64,000 bases of DNA from Actinomycetes bacterium (GTDB lineage: Bacteria; Actinomycetota; Actinomycetes; Mycobacteriales; Mycobacteriaceae), in the NCBI GenBank assembly GCA_023404955.1, contig JAEXZY010000120.1, forward strand, positions 15,716-79,715, read 5' to 3'. Of this stretch, positions 53,512 through 64,000 are shown one piece after another. A program made the translations under genes and the position numbers. The notes beneath the pieces were generated by a model, which had not been told where the DNA came from, did not search any database, and saw only the letters and a list, made by a program, of their open reading frames with translations. Each line of letters opens with the position of its first letter. Within the stretch, counting starts at the first letter, position 1.

Positions 53512-54429
53512 ATGGCTGACCTCGATCCCGTGCTGGCGAAGGTGCTCGACGCGGTGCCGTTCCGACTGACGACCGACGGCGGGCCGGAGCTCGCGCGGCA
53601 GCGTTTCGCCGAATTGCCGCGGGTACCGGTCTTTCCGGAGGTGACGACGACCGAGCACAGCGTCGCCGGTCCCGCCGGCTCGGTGCCTGTCCGCATCTAC
53701 CGGCCTGCGACCGAGGCGCCCGCGCTACCGGTGGTGATCTTCATCCACGGCGGGGGCTGGTCGGTGGGTGACCTCGACAGCTACGACGCCGCGGCACGCC
53801 TGCACGCCGTGCGCGCCGAAGCGCTGGTGGTGTCCGTCGATTACCGGTTGGCCCCCGAGCATCCATATCCCGCGGCGGTCGAGGACGTCTGGGCGGCGAC
53901 GCAGGGGGTGGCCGCGAACGCCGGCGACTTCGGCGGCGACGCGTCACGCCTCGCCGTGGCGGGCGATTCCGCCGGCGGCAATCTGGCCGCGGTGGTGGCC
54001 CAGCAGGCTCGTGATGCCGGCATCCCGCTTCGGTTCCAGCTGCTGTGGTACCCGTCGACGACGTTCGACACATCGTTGCCGTCGTTCACCGAGAACGCCG
54101 AGGCGCCGATCCTCGGCCTGGCGGAGTGCAAGGCGTTCACCCGCTGGTACGTCGGCGACACAGACCTCTCCCAGCCGCCGGCAACGTTGGTGCCCGCCCT
54201 CGGCGACCTGACCGGTCTGGCGCCGGCCCACATCGTCGTCGCCGGCCACGACCCGTTGCGCGACGACGGCGCCCGCTACGCCCAGCTGCTCGCCGACGCC
54301 GGGGTGGCCGCCGAGCTGCAGACGGCCGACACCCTGGTGCACGGGTTCCTCGGGTACTACGGCGTCGTGCCTGCGGCGACGGAAGTCACCGACCGGGCGC
54401 TGGACGCGCTGCGTGTTGCGCTGAAGTAG
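53512..54429 (+). CDS. Alpha/beta hydrolase, HSL-family esterase (LipH/LipI-like)
   Basis: 305 residues, cytoplasmic. Hormone-sensitive-lipase family hallmarks: oxyanion motif IFIHGGGWSVGDLDSYD near residue 80, nucleophile elbow VAGDSAGGNLAA with Ser, then the acid in VVAGHDPLRDDGARY and the His in LVHGFLGYYG. Corresponds to the Rv1399c/Rv1400c (lipH/lipI) location, but one copy is present instead of two. Probably hydrolyses short-chain acyl esters. ATG at 53512 has a -10 box 7 nt upstream; an earlier ATG lies three codons before it. Confidence 0.92.
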   Translation: MADLDPVLAKVLDAVPFRLTTDGGPELARQRFAELPRVPVFPEVTTTEHSVAGPAGSVPVRIYRPATEAPALPVVIFIHGGGWSVGDLDSYDAAARLHAVRAEALVVSVDYRLAPEHPYPAAVEDVWAATQGVAANAGDFGGDASRLAVAGDSAGGNLAAVVAQQARDAGIPLRFQLLWYPSTTFDTSLPSFTENAEAPILGLAECKAFTRWYVGDTDLSQPPATLVPALGDLTGLAPAHIVVAGHDPLRDDGARYAQLLADAGVAAELQTADTLVHGFLGYYGVVPAATEVTDRALDALRVALK

Positions 54430-54515
54430 CGTTTTTGGGATCGGTAGCCGCGACCGGTCGCTAATTTCTCCGCAATGGACACCACGGCAGGTGGTGGACG
54501 GAACGGAGAAACCAG

Positions 54516-54815
54516 ATGTTCCGGATCGACGGAATCGACGGCGACAGCATCGTCGTCGACGGCAATTGGGTCGAGAAGCTGCGCGCGGGCACCTCGCGCG
54601 GTCGCAACCCCGCCACGCAGTACAGCGGCACCGAGGTCAAGGAATTCAGCCGGCGCAAGAAGCTGTTCGGCAGCGAGCGCGAAGAACTGCTCCAGGTGAT
54701 CGTGAGCGTGGGCACGTTCTTCTCGCTGAACGTGCCCGCTGAGCGACGCGCCGAGGTCGACGCGCTGATCAGCGCGCTGGAGAACGCCCGCGCCAACGCG
54801 TCGAAGGAGGCGTGA
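54516..54815 (+). CDS. Small conserved-looking hypothetical protein, 99 residues
   Basis: Soluble protein beginning MFRIDGIDGDSIVVDGNWVE, with beta-like alternation in the first 35 residues, a basic stretch (SRGRNPATQYSGTEVKEFSRRKKLF) and a helical C-terminus (NVPAERRAEVDALISALENA). ATG has GGAGAA 6 nt upstream. I do not recognise the family; the first half recalls DUF4429-like short domains that sit on membranes or bind nucleic acid, without proof. Its stop overlaps the start of the exported protein gene by one base (TGATG), so the two are coupled. Confidence 0.72.
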   Translation: MFRIDGIDGDSIVVDGNWVEKLRAGTSRGRNPATQYSGTEVKEFSRRKKLFGSEREELLQVIVSVGTFFSLNVPAERRAEVDALISALENARANASKEA

Positions 54816-55111
54816 TGAGCCGGCTCATCCGATACACCGCATCGGCGTTGATCTCCGGCGCACTGGCCGCAGCCACGTTGACCGCGGGCGCCGCGCAGGC
54901 CCAGGGGCCCAGCTACCAGGGCGGCAACTGCCCCCAGGGCCAGACGTGCACCCACTGGTGCCCTGGCGATCCGGCCATCCCCGGCGGCCAAGTGCTGAGC
55001 TGGGACTGGAACGTCTGCCACGACTGGTACTGGAACTCGTACGGCATCGTCGACGTGAACCCCAGCGTGCTGTACCCGTGGTCGGGGCCGCCGCAGCAGA
55101 TCCAGCGGTAG
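54815..55111 (+). CDS. Small exported protein with four cysteines
   Basis: 98 residues. A signal peptide (LISGALAAATLTAGAAQAQG, cleavage after AQA) leaves a mature part of about 68 residues rich in Trp, Tyr and Pro, with four Cys: NCPQGQTC, THWCPGD and NVCHDWYW. Spacing suggests two disulfides. It resembles short secreted mycobacterial proteins with a C-x-W pattern, but no function is known to me. Coupled by a one-base overlap to the 99-residue gene before it, and 3 nt from the convergent metK stop. Confidence 0.8.
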   Translation: MSRLIRYTASALISGALAAATLTAGAAQAQGPSYQGGNCPQGQTCTHWCPGDPAIPGGQVLSWDWNVCHDWYWNSYGIVDVNPSVLYPWSGPPQQIQR

Positions 55112-55114
55112 CCG

Positions 55115-56323
55115 TCAGACGGCGTTCTTGAGGTCGTCGACTTTGTTCAGCTGCTCCCACGGCAGATCGATGTCGGTGCGGCCGAAGTGGCCGTATGCCG
55201 CGGTCGGCGCGTAGATCGGGCGCAGCAGGTCGAGGTCGCGGACGATCGCGCCGGGACGCAGGTCGAACACCTCGAGGATGGCCTTCTCGATCTTCACCGG
55301 GTCGACGGTCTCCGAGCCGAACGTCTCGACGAACAGACCCACCGGGGCGGCCTTGCCGATCGCGTACGCAATCTGGACCTCGACGCGCTCGGCCAAGCCG
55401 GCGGCGACGACGTTCTTGGCGACCCAGCGCATCGCGTACGCGGCGGAACGGTCCACCTTGGACGGGTCCTTGCCGGAGAAGGCGCCGCCGCCGTGGCGGG
55501 CCCAGCCGCCGTAGGTGTCGACGATGATCTTGCGGCCGGTCAGGCCCGCGTCGCCCATCGGACCACCGAGGACGAACTTGCCGGTCGGGTTGACCAGGAT
55601 GCGCGGGTTCGAGGTGTCCAGCGTGTCGTGGCCGAGCTCCGTCAGCACCGCGTCGATGACGTGCTGCTTGATCTCCGGGGCGAGCTGGCTGTCCAGCTCG
55701 ATGCCGTCGGCGTGCTGTGTCGACAGCACCACGGTGTCCAGGCGCACCGGCGTGGTGCCGTCGTACTGAACGGTGACCTGGGTCTTGCCGTCGGGACGCA
55801 GGTAGTCCAGCGTGCCGTTCTTGCGCACCTCGGTGAGCTTGCGCGACAGGCGGTGTGCCAGCGCGATGGGCAGCGGCATCAGCTCGGGGGTGTCGGCGAT
55901 CGCGTACCCGAACATCAGGCCCTGGTCACCGGCGCCCTGGGAGTCCAGCGGGTCGGCCGCTCCTTCGACGCGGGTCTCGTGGGCGGTGTCGACCCCCTGA
56001 GCGATGTCGGGCGACTGCGCGCCGATCCCGATGTTGACACCGCAGGTCAGCCCGTCGAAGCCCTTGTCCGAGTGGTCGTAGCCGATGTCGAGGATGCGGG
56101 CGCGCACGGTGTTGGTGATGTCGGCGAAGGCCTCCTTTGCCGTGGTCGTCACCTCGCCCACCACGTGCACCTGGCCGGTCGTGACCAGGGTCTCGACCGC
56201 GACACGGGACTTCGGATCGCCGGCCAGCAGTGCGTCGAGCACTGAATCGCTGATCGCGTCGCAGATCTTGTCCGGGTGCCCCTCGGTCACCGACTCACTG
56301 GTAAACAGCCGAGCATCACTCAC
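55115..56323 (-). CDS. metK: S-adenosylmethionine synthetase
   Basis: Makes SAM from methionine and ATP; 402 residues. ATP-binding SVTEGHPDKICDAISD at the N-terminus, the metal and K-binding blocks DQGLMFGYAIADTPELMPLP and GGWARHGGGAFSGKDPSKVDRS, with GPMGDAGLTGRKIIVDTYG before it. GTG start with AAAGGG upstream. It lies 118 bp downstream of coaBC, in which I see no clear promoter or SAM riboswitch. Confidence 0.97.
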   Translation of the reverse strand: MSDARLFTSESVTEGHPDKICDAISDSVLDALLAGDPKSRVAVETLVTTGQVHVVGEVTTTAKEAFADITNTVRARILDIGYDHSDKGFDGLTCGVNIGIGAQSPDIAQGVDTAHETRVEGAADPLDSQGAGDQGLMFGYAIADTPELMPLPIALAHRLSRKLTEVRKNGTLDYLRPDGKTQVTVQYDGTTPVRLDTVVLSTQHADGIELDSQLAPEIKQHVIDAVLTELGHDTLDTSNPRILVNPTGKFVLGGPMGDAGLTGRKIIVDTYGGWARHGGGAFSGKDPSKVDRSAAYAMRWVAKNVVAAGLAERVEVQIAYAIGKAAPVGLFVETFGSETVDPVKIEKAILEVFDLRPGAIVRDLDLLRPIYAPTAAYGHFGRTDIDLPWEQLNKVDDLKNAV

Positions 56324-56441
56324 GTGCGATCCCTTTCACTTCCACTGTCTGTGGTGGCACACGGCGGCGCCTTTAGCACCCAAGCGTGTCCCCCGGTGGC
56401 GCGCAACCCTTATGCGCACGCCGATGTCTGTCGTTCGCCGC

Positions 56442-57686
56442 TCACCTGCTCTGCAGGAAGCCGACGATCGCGTCCACAATACGGCTCGACATCACGGTCT
56501 TCGAACCGTGCTCCAGTGCGGCCTCTGTGCCGTCGGCGGACAACAGCCAGCCGTCGTTGTGGTCGACTTCGAAGGCCCGGTTCTCCCCCACCGCGTTGAC
56601 GACCAGGAGATCGCATCCTTTGCGGGCCAGTTTGGCGCGCGCATGGAACAGCACGTCGCCGTTCGCATCGCCGGTTTCGGCGGCGAACCCGACGATGGCC
56701 CGCATGTTGGGGAGCTGCCCGTCCGCGCGAGCGCGCACAGCGCCGGCGAGCACATCGTCGTTGCGGATCAGCTCGATGCTGGGCTCACCTTCGCCAGCCG
56801 GACCCTTCTTGATCTTGGTGGACACGGGGTGGGCGGGCCGGAAGTCGGCGACCGCGGCCGCCATCACCAGGACGTTGGCCGCCGCGGCGTGCTTGGACAC
56901 GGCGTCGCGGAGCTGAGTGGCCGATCCGACGTGCTCGACGTGTACGCCGGCGGGATCGATCAGCCCGGCGGTGTGCCCGGCGATCAGCGTGACGTCGGCG
57001 CCGCGTTGCGCCATCACCCGGGCCAGCGCGTAGCCCTGTTTGCCCGAGCTGCGGTTGCCGATGAACCGGACGGGGTCGATGGGTTCCCGCGTGCCGCCCG
57101 CGGTCACCAGCACCTTCACCCCGGCCATGTCGTAGGGCAGCGCGTCGCCACGTGCCAGGAGCAGCTGCGCGAGGGTGCTGATCTCCTCGGCCTCGGGCAA
57201 CCGGCCCGGACCGGTGTCGGCGCCCGTGAGCCGGCCCGACGCGGGCTCCATCACCACGGCTCCCCGGCGCCGCAAAGTAGCGACGTTCTCGACTGTTGCC
57301 GGGTGGAACCACATCTCGGTGTGCATCGCAGGTGCGTACAGCACCGGACAGCGCGCGGTGAGCAGCGTGGCGGTGAGCAGGTCGTCGGCCCTGCCGATGG
57401 TCGCGCGGGCCAGGAGGTCCGCGGTGGCCGGGGCCACGACGACGAGGTCGGCACCCTGCCCGATCCGGACGTGCGGGACTTCGTGGACGTCGTCGAAGAC
57501 GCCCGTGTGCACGGGATTACCGGAGAGCGCCTCGAAAGTGGCCGCGCCGACGAACTTCAGCGCCGACTCGGTGGGAACCACCCGCACGGAGTGGCCGGCC
57601 TCGGTGAGCTGACGGACCACGGTCGCCGCCTTGTAGGCGGCGATACCGCCGGCGACGCCGACGATGATCCGCTTGCGATCGGCCAT
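56442..57686 (-). CDS. coaBC: Phosphopantothenoylcysteine synthetase/decarboxylase CoaBC
   Basis: Two consecutive coenzyme A steps in one chain of 414 residues (Rv1391, dfp). CoaC half: flavin-binding VGVAGGIAAYKAATVV, VVAPATADLLARATIG and PAMHTEMWFHPATVENV, where His replaces the Asn of the usual PxMNxxMW motif. The flap that usually holds the catalytic Cys reads SGRLTGADTGPGRL, without Cys. CoaB half: TAGGTREPIDPVRFIGNRSSGKQG-region, AAAVADFRPAHPV with the Lys-rich KIKKG, and NDDVLAGAVRARADG. Mycobacterial CoaBC shares the His and Cys-less flap as I recall. 18 nt after rpoZ. Confidence 0.94.
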   Translation of the reverse strand: MADRKRIIVGVAGGIAAYKAATVVRQLTEAGHSVRVVPTESALKFVGAATFEALSGNPVHTGVFDDVHEVPHVRIGQGADLVVVAPATADLLARATIGRADDLLTATLLTARCPVLYAPAMHTEMWFHPATVENVATLRRRGAVVMEPASGRLTGADTGPGRLPEAEEISTLAQLLLARGDALPYDMAGVKVLVTAGGTREPIDPVRFIGNRSSGKQGYALARVMAQRGADVTLIAGHTAGLIDPAGVHVEHVGSATQLRDAVSKHAAAANVLVMAAAVADFRPAHPVSTKIKKGPAGEGEPSIELIRNDDVLAGAVRARADGQLPNMRAIVGFAAETGDANGDVLFHARAKLARKGCDLLVVNAVGENRAFEVDHNDGWLLSADGTEAALEHGSKTVMSSRIVDAIVGFLQSR

Positions 57687-57704
57687 GGCGGGCCGCAGCC
57701 GCTT

Positions 57705-58019
57705 CTACTCGCCCTCGGTGTGCTCGAGCAGGTCCTCGTGGATCTCGCGCATCGCGATGGAGAGCGGCTTCTCCTGCAGGCCCGGCTCCACGAGCGGACC
57801 GACGTACTCGAGGATCCCGTCACCGAGCTGGTTGTAGTAATCGTTGATCTGACGTGCACGTTTGGCGGCGTAGATCACCAGCGCATACTTGCTCGACGCG
57901 CGGTCCAGCAACTCGTCGATGGGCGGGTTGGTGATGCCCAACGGCGTGTCGTAGGAGCTGGCTGCGGACGGATCGAGGTCCACGGCAGCCAGCCGCGTGT
58001 CGGCGTGCGGGGTGCTCAC
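57705..58019 (-). CDS. rpoZ: RNA polymerase omega subunit
   Basis: Small subunit that assists beta-prime folding and assembly of RNA polymerase; 104 residues. Conserved NPPIDELLDRASSKYALVIY, AAKRARQINDYYNQL and a C-terminal tail PLSIAMREIHEDLLE. GTG at 58019 is preceded by AGGAGA at good distance; the upstream continuation of the frame overlaps gmk and is rejected. Located 44 nt after gmk, the usual actinobacterial order. Confidence 0.96.
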   Translation of the reverse strand: MSTPHADTRLAAVDLDPSAASSYDTPLGITNPPIDELLDRASSKYALVIYAAKRARQINDYYNQLGDGILEYVGPLVEPGLQEKPLSIAMREIHEDLLEHTEGE

Positions 58020-58063
58020 GAAAAAGATCTCCTGGCGATTCGAATCGAGAAATTCAGTACTGA

Positions 58064-58675
58064 TCAAGACTGATCGGGACGCACCGGTGTGCGGGCCACC
58101 AGCAAGGATACCAACGCAGCGCACGCCGATTCCACTTCCGTGTTGACGACGACCTCGTCGAAGTCGCCCTGCGCCGCCAATTCGGTGCGGGCGGTCGCCA
58201 GCCGGCGGGCCATCACCTCGGCCGTCTCCGTGCCGCGGCCGGTCAGTCGGCGCTCGAGCGTGTCCCAGCTGGGTGGCGCGAGGAACACGGTCACCGCTTC
58301 CGGCATGGCGGTCTTCACGGCCCGCGCCCCGGCGAGATCGACCTCGATCAGCACCGGGCGGCCCTCGGCGGTGGCGGCCCGGACCGGGGCAGCCGGGGTG
58401 CCGGAGCGATGCAGGCCGCCGTGGATCTCCGCCCACTCCAGCAGCTCGCCGTCGTCGATGAGCTGCTGGAATCGCTCGGGCGAGACGAACGAGTAGTCGA
58501 TGCCGTCGATCTCGCCCGGTCGCGGCGCCCGGGTTGTCACCGACACACTGAAGTGCAGGTCGGCGACACGATCCCGCACGCATTTCACGACGGTCGATTT
58601 ACCGACGGCAGATGGGCCGGACAGCACCAGAACCGGAGCCCGTGGGTGCGTATCCGGCCCCCCGCCTTCGCTCAC
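58064..58675 (-). CDS. gmk: Guanylate kinase
   Basis: Phosphorylates GMP to GDP; 203 residues. Walker A VLSGPSAVGKSTVVKCV, GMP-binding SVTTRAPRPGEIDGIDYSFVS and LIDDGELLEWAEIHGGLHRSGTP-region, lid FLAPPSWDTLERRLTGRGT. ATG at 58675 follows mihF by 9 nt, so gmk is translated from the same message. Confidence 0.96.
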   Translation of the reverse strand: MSEGGGPDTHPRAPVLVLSGPSAVGKSTVVKCVRDRVADLHFSVSVTTRAPRPGEIDGIDYSFVSPERFQQLIDDGELLEWAEIHGGLHRSGTPAAPVRAATAEGRPVLIEVDLAGARAVKTAMPEAVTVFLAPPSWDTLERRLTGRGTETAEVMARRLATARTELAAQGDFDEVVVNTEVESACAALVSLLVARTPVRPDQS

Positions 58676-58684
58676 TGACCTCCC

Positions 58685-59002
58685 TTACGAGAAGTCGAAC
58701 TTTTCCAGCAGGGCCTTGCGCTGGCGATCACCCAGGCCACGCAGCCTGCGGGTCGGGGCGATCTCGAGCTCGGTCATGATCTCCTGGGCCTTGACCTTGC
58801 CGACCTTGGGCAGGGCCTCCAGCAGAGCGGAGACCTTCATCTTGCCCAGGACCTCGTCGGTCTCGGCGTCCTTGAGGACCTGCTTGAGGTTGGTGCCGCC
58901 GCGCTTGAGCCGATCCTTGAGTTCGGCACGTGCTCGACGAGCGGCAGCAGCCTTCTCCAACGCTGCCGCGCGCTGTTCGTCGGTCAACTGGGGAAGGGCC
59001 AC
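58685..59002 (-). CDS. mihF: Mycobacterial integration host factor (mIHF)
   Basis: Nucleoid-associated DNA-bending protein of actinobacteria, unrelated to E. coli IHF; 105 residues (Rv1388). A long N-terminal helix (ALPQLTDEQRAAALEKAAAA) is followed by a helix-turn-helix/HhH-like fold that grips DNA: LEALPKVGKVKAQEIMTEL and APTRRLRGLGDRQRKALLEK. GTG at 59002 with GGAGG 7-8 nt upstream gives the 105-residue form characterised in mycobacteria; the frame stays open to 59242 but that part is low-complexity Arg/Pro. Also needed for L5 phage integration. Confidence 0.96.
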   Translation of the reverse strand: MALPQLTDEQRAAALEKAAAARRARAELKDRLKRGGTNLKQVLKDAETDEVLGKMKVSALLEALPKVGKVKAQEIMTELEIAPTRRLRGLGDRQRKALLEKFDFS

Positions 59003-59370
59003 GGGTTCCTCCGTATCGTCACCATCTGTTTTTCTCTCGACTGGTCGTGGTGGATCGCGAACCAGCCAGCGTGGACGACCGTACCCACGCGGGCTGACGA
59101 AAGCTAACCCCACCCCCGAGTTCTGCGACCAAAAGCCCAGCGTGTAGGGCGCGGGCGGGGTGCACGGCGGGCTCGGCGCGTCGCCAAGACGGGTGCTTGC
59201 CGAAATCGGCCATCGCGGCGGAAACCCCTGCTCATGGGCCATTTTCTCGCGACCTCGCCATGACGGCCGTCGCTGACCATTTCGTCAACCGTCGTCACAC
59301 CCGCCACAGCAGGCGTCGTGGAGAAATTTTCCCTGGTCAATCGCCCTCGGGCGTGTCGCGGCGGCGCCGC
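59003..59370. other. Intergenic region, 368 bp, between mihF and pyrF
   Basis: The only long non-coding gap in the window. In M. tuberculosis a PE/PPE pair (PE15-PPE20) occupies this interval as I recall; here no convincing CDS is seen. A minus-strand frame at 59104-59340 translates to Arg-rich sequence and is not supported. A TAGCTT box (59101-59106, minus) could be a -10 for mihF, which would give a 5' leader of about 90 nt. The rest shows nothing I can name. Confidence 0.6.
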
Positions 59371-60186
59371 TCAGCCCTGCAGATGAGCGACCGCGTCGCG
59401 CATGCGTTCAGCCGCCGCGCGCACCGCGGCAGGGTCCGGACCGGCCCGCAGCACCTCGCGGGACACCGCGGGCAGCAGCTGCCCCGGCCGGGCCCCTCCC
59501 AGGCCCGCCAGCGCCTCGGGGCGGCCTCCCTGGGCACCGACGCCGGGCACCAGCACGGGCCCGCCGAGGGCGCTCACATCGGGCGGGTCGGCCAGCGTGG
59601 CGCCGACGACGACACCGACCGACCCGTTCTCCTCCCCCTTGTTGGCCGCGGCGGCGGCGTCGACGATCGACTGCGCGACCGTGCGTCCGCCGGCCTCTGC
59701 CCGCTGTACCGAAGCACCCTCGGGATTGGAGGTGGCGGCGAGCACGAACACGCCCCTGCCGTGGGCCGCGGCCGTGTTTAGCAGCGGCTGCAGTGATCCG
59801 AACCCCAGGTAGGGCGAGGCCGTCACGGCGTCGGCCGCCAGAGGCGAATCCCCGGCCCAGGCGGCGGCGTATGCGGCCATCGTCGAACCGATGTCCCCCC
59901 GTTTGGCGTCGGCGAGCACCAGCACGCCCTCCGCGCGCAGGGCGGCGATCGTGCGCTCCAACACCGCGAAGCCGGCCGATCCGTAGGCCTCGAAGAACGC
60001 CACCTGCGGTTTCACCACCGCGAAGCCGGCGAAAGCCGCCACGCAGATGTCGCTGAACCGGGCGACCCCGTCGGCGTCGGTGCTCAGCCCCCAGGCCGTC
60101 AGCAGCTCGGGATGCGGGTCGATGCCCGGACACAGTGGGCCGCGACGGGCCATCGCGTCGGACAGCCGGTCACCGAACCCGCCCAC
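59371..60186 (-). CDS. pyrF: Orotidine 5'-phosphate decarboxylase (type 2)
   Basis: Last step of UMP synthesis; 271 residues, the longer mycobacterial type. Active-site core LVLADAKRGDIGSTMAAYAA with the Asp-Lys-Asp array, N-terminal PLCPGIDPHPELLTAWGL, and the phosphate loop VLVPGVGAQGGRPEAL. It starts 3 nt after carB and clearly belongs to the carAB transcript. Confidence 0.96.
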   Translation of the reverse strand: MGGFGDRLSDAMARRGPLCPGIDPHPELLTAWGLSTDADGVARFSDICVAAFAGFAVVKPQVAFFEAYGSAGFAVLERTIAALRAEGVLVLADAKRGDIGSTMAAYAAAWAGDSPLAADAVTASPYLGFGSLQPLLNTAAAHGRGVFVLAATSNPEGASVQRAEAGGRTVAQSIVDAAAAANKGEENGSVGVVVGATLADPPDVSALGGPVLVPGVGAQGGRPEALAGLGGARPGQLLPAVSREVLRAGPDPAAVRAAAERMRDAVAHLQG

Positions 60187-60189
60187 CGG

Positions 60190-63512
<3,323 letters not shown>

Positions 63513-63513
<1 letters not shown>

Positions 63514-64000
63514 CAGGCCCCCTCGGTGGTTGAGCTTGTCGAAACCATGAGCTCGCAGAACCGGTCGAAGAGGTACGCCGCGTCGTGCGGTCCGGCCGCG
63601 GCCTCCGGGTGGTACTGCACCGAGAACGCCTTGAGCCTCCCGGTGTCGTCGCGGAGCTCGAGCCCCTCCACGACGTTGTCGTTCAGACAAATATGACTGA
63701 CCGTCGCCTCGCCGTACGGCGTCGTCGTCGCCGTGTCCAGAGGAGCATCGACCGCGAACCCGTGGTTGTGGGCGGTCACCTCGACCTTGCCCGTCGTCCG
63801 GTCCATCACCGGCTGGTTGATGCCGCGGTGGCCGTACTTCAGCTTGTAGGTGCCGAAGCCCAGCGCGCGGCCGAAGAGCTGGTTGCCGAAGCAGATGCCG
63901 AAGTAGGGAACTCCCCGCCCCAGTGCCTGCTGCAGCAGCTCGATCTGGTGCGTGGTCGCGGCCGGGTCCCCCGGGCCGTTGGAGAAGAACAGCCCGTCGG
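63513..64000 (-). CDS. carA: Carbamoyl-phosphate synthase small subunit (partial, N-terminus outside window)
   Basis: Glutaminase subunit supplying ammonia to CarB; 161 C-terminal residues are visible. Amidotransferase motifs: LFFSNGPGDPAATTHQIELL, nucleophile GICFGNQLFGRALGFGT, and the His-Glu pair in SVQYHPEAAAGPHDAAYLFD. The protein ends MVSTSSTTEGA. That last stretch is encoded by a sequence that looks like an actinobacterial dispersed repeat rather than by ordinary carA sequence. The N-terminal domain lies past the right edge. Confidence 0.96.
63524..63546. repeat. Possible dispersed palindromic-type element at the carA 3' end
   Basis: Contains GGTGGTTGAGCTTGTCGAAA, a sequence I recall as a very common short intergenic repeat in actinobacteria such as Nocardioides, Microbacterium and relatives. 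Read on the minus strand in carA frame it encodes VSTSSTTE, the final residues of CarA. It occurs once in this window, so repeat status cannot be shown here. Confidence 0.4.

Noticed and set aside
59003..59242. N-terminal extension of mIHF
   Set aside because: Low-complexity Arg/Pro sequence; the GTG at 59002 has a strong RBS and gives the 105-residue form known for mycobacteria.
59104..59340. Minus-strand frame of 78 residues between mihF and pyrF
   Set aside because: Arg-rich, no RBS, no recognisable domain; likely non-coding.

Overview
The window is chromosomal DNA of an actinobacterium, almost certainly a fast-growing mycobacterium (Mycolicibacterium type). It has very high GC, many GTG starts, and a backbone whose gene order matches the Mycobacterium tuberculosis Rv1384-Rv1461 block as I remember it (sufB-sufR, mptB, ctaA, qor, ctaB, tkt-tal-zwf-opcA-pgl, secG-tpiA-pgk-gap, whiA-yvcK-rapZ-uvrC, ribH-ribBA-ribE, lprG-P55, ribD-rpe-rsmB-fmt, priA, metK-coaBC-rpoZ-gmk-mihF-pyrF-carB-carA). 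Rv numbers are from memory and mark correspondence only. No PE/PPE gene is seen where M. tuberculosis carries them, and ppc and lutABC are present; both points suggest an environmental rather than a tuberculosis-complex species (inference). No tRNA, rRNA, CRISPR array, insertion sequence, prophage or intein was found.

Layout. 1-1869 (minus): sufR-sufB, Fe-S assembly with its regulator, cut by the left edge. 1991-5384 (plus): mptB mannosyltransferase and an ABC exporter. 5352-6677: a divergent pair, a PhlG-like hydrolase and a TetR regulator, with two near-identical operators between them. 6699-10532: ctaA, an ATP-grasp protein, qor and ctaB. 10724-17129 (plus): a complete pentose-phosphate operon, tkt-tal-zwf-opcA-pgl. 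17126-19951 (minus): lutABC for L-lactate oxidation. 20001-21682 (plus): a coiled-coil protein and a DUF2252 protein. 21689-25801: ppc divergent from an FAD amine-oxidase-like protein. 25808-29124 (minus): gap-pgk-tpiA-secG. 29220-31123: a signal-less solute-binding-like protein divergent from a ThrE-type exporter. 31095-36068 (minus): uvrC-rapZ-yvcK-whiA, every junction a 4-nt overlap. 36112-38049: gamma-glutamyltransferase. 38030-41673: ribBA-ribH-PH protein and ribE, separated by a DJ-1/PfpI gene. 41735-44022: lprG-P55. 43989-48370 (minus): a small unannotated-looking ORF, then ribD, rpe, rsmB, fmt. 48375-53468 (minus): lysoplasmalogenase-priA-DUF2207-LemA. 53512-55111 (plus): an HSL-type lipase and two small genes. 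55115-64000 (minus): carA-carB-pyrF-mihF-gmk-rpoZ-coaBC-metK, with carA cut by the right edge.

Themes. Carbon flow is concentrated here: pentose phosphate enzymes, lower glycolysis, PEP carboxylase and lactate oxidation sit within 20 kb. Riboflavin synthesis (ribD, ribBA, ribH, ribE), haem A synthesis (ctaA, ctaB) and pyrimidine/nucleotide genes form other blocks. Genes are packed very tightly: most co-directional neighbours overlap by 1-8 nt, and convergent genes overlap or nearly touch, so little room is left for terminators. At least eleven genes have a -10-like hexamer ending 6-8 nt before the start codon and no visible ribosome binding site, the arrangement of mycobacterial leaderless transcripts.

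I do not see a clear new multi-gene system. The best leads are the PhlG-like/TetR module with twin 18-bp operators, the palindrome between ppc and the FAD enzyme, the coiled-coil/DUF2252 pair, a 57-residue ORF ending in Cys next to ribD, a two-gene cassette for a Cys-containing exported protein, and a short repeat-like sequence that supplies the C-terminus of CarA.
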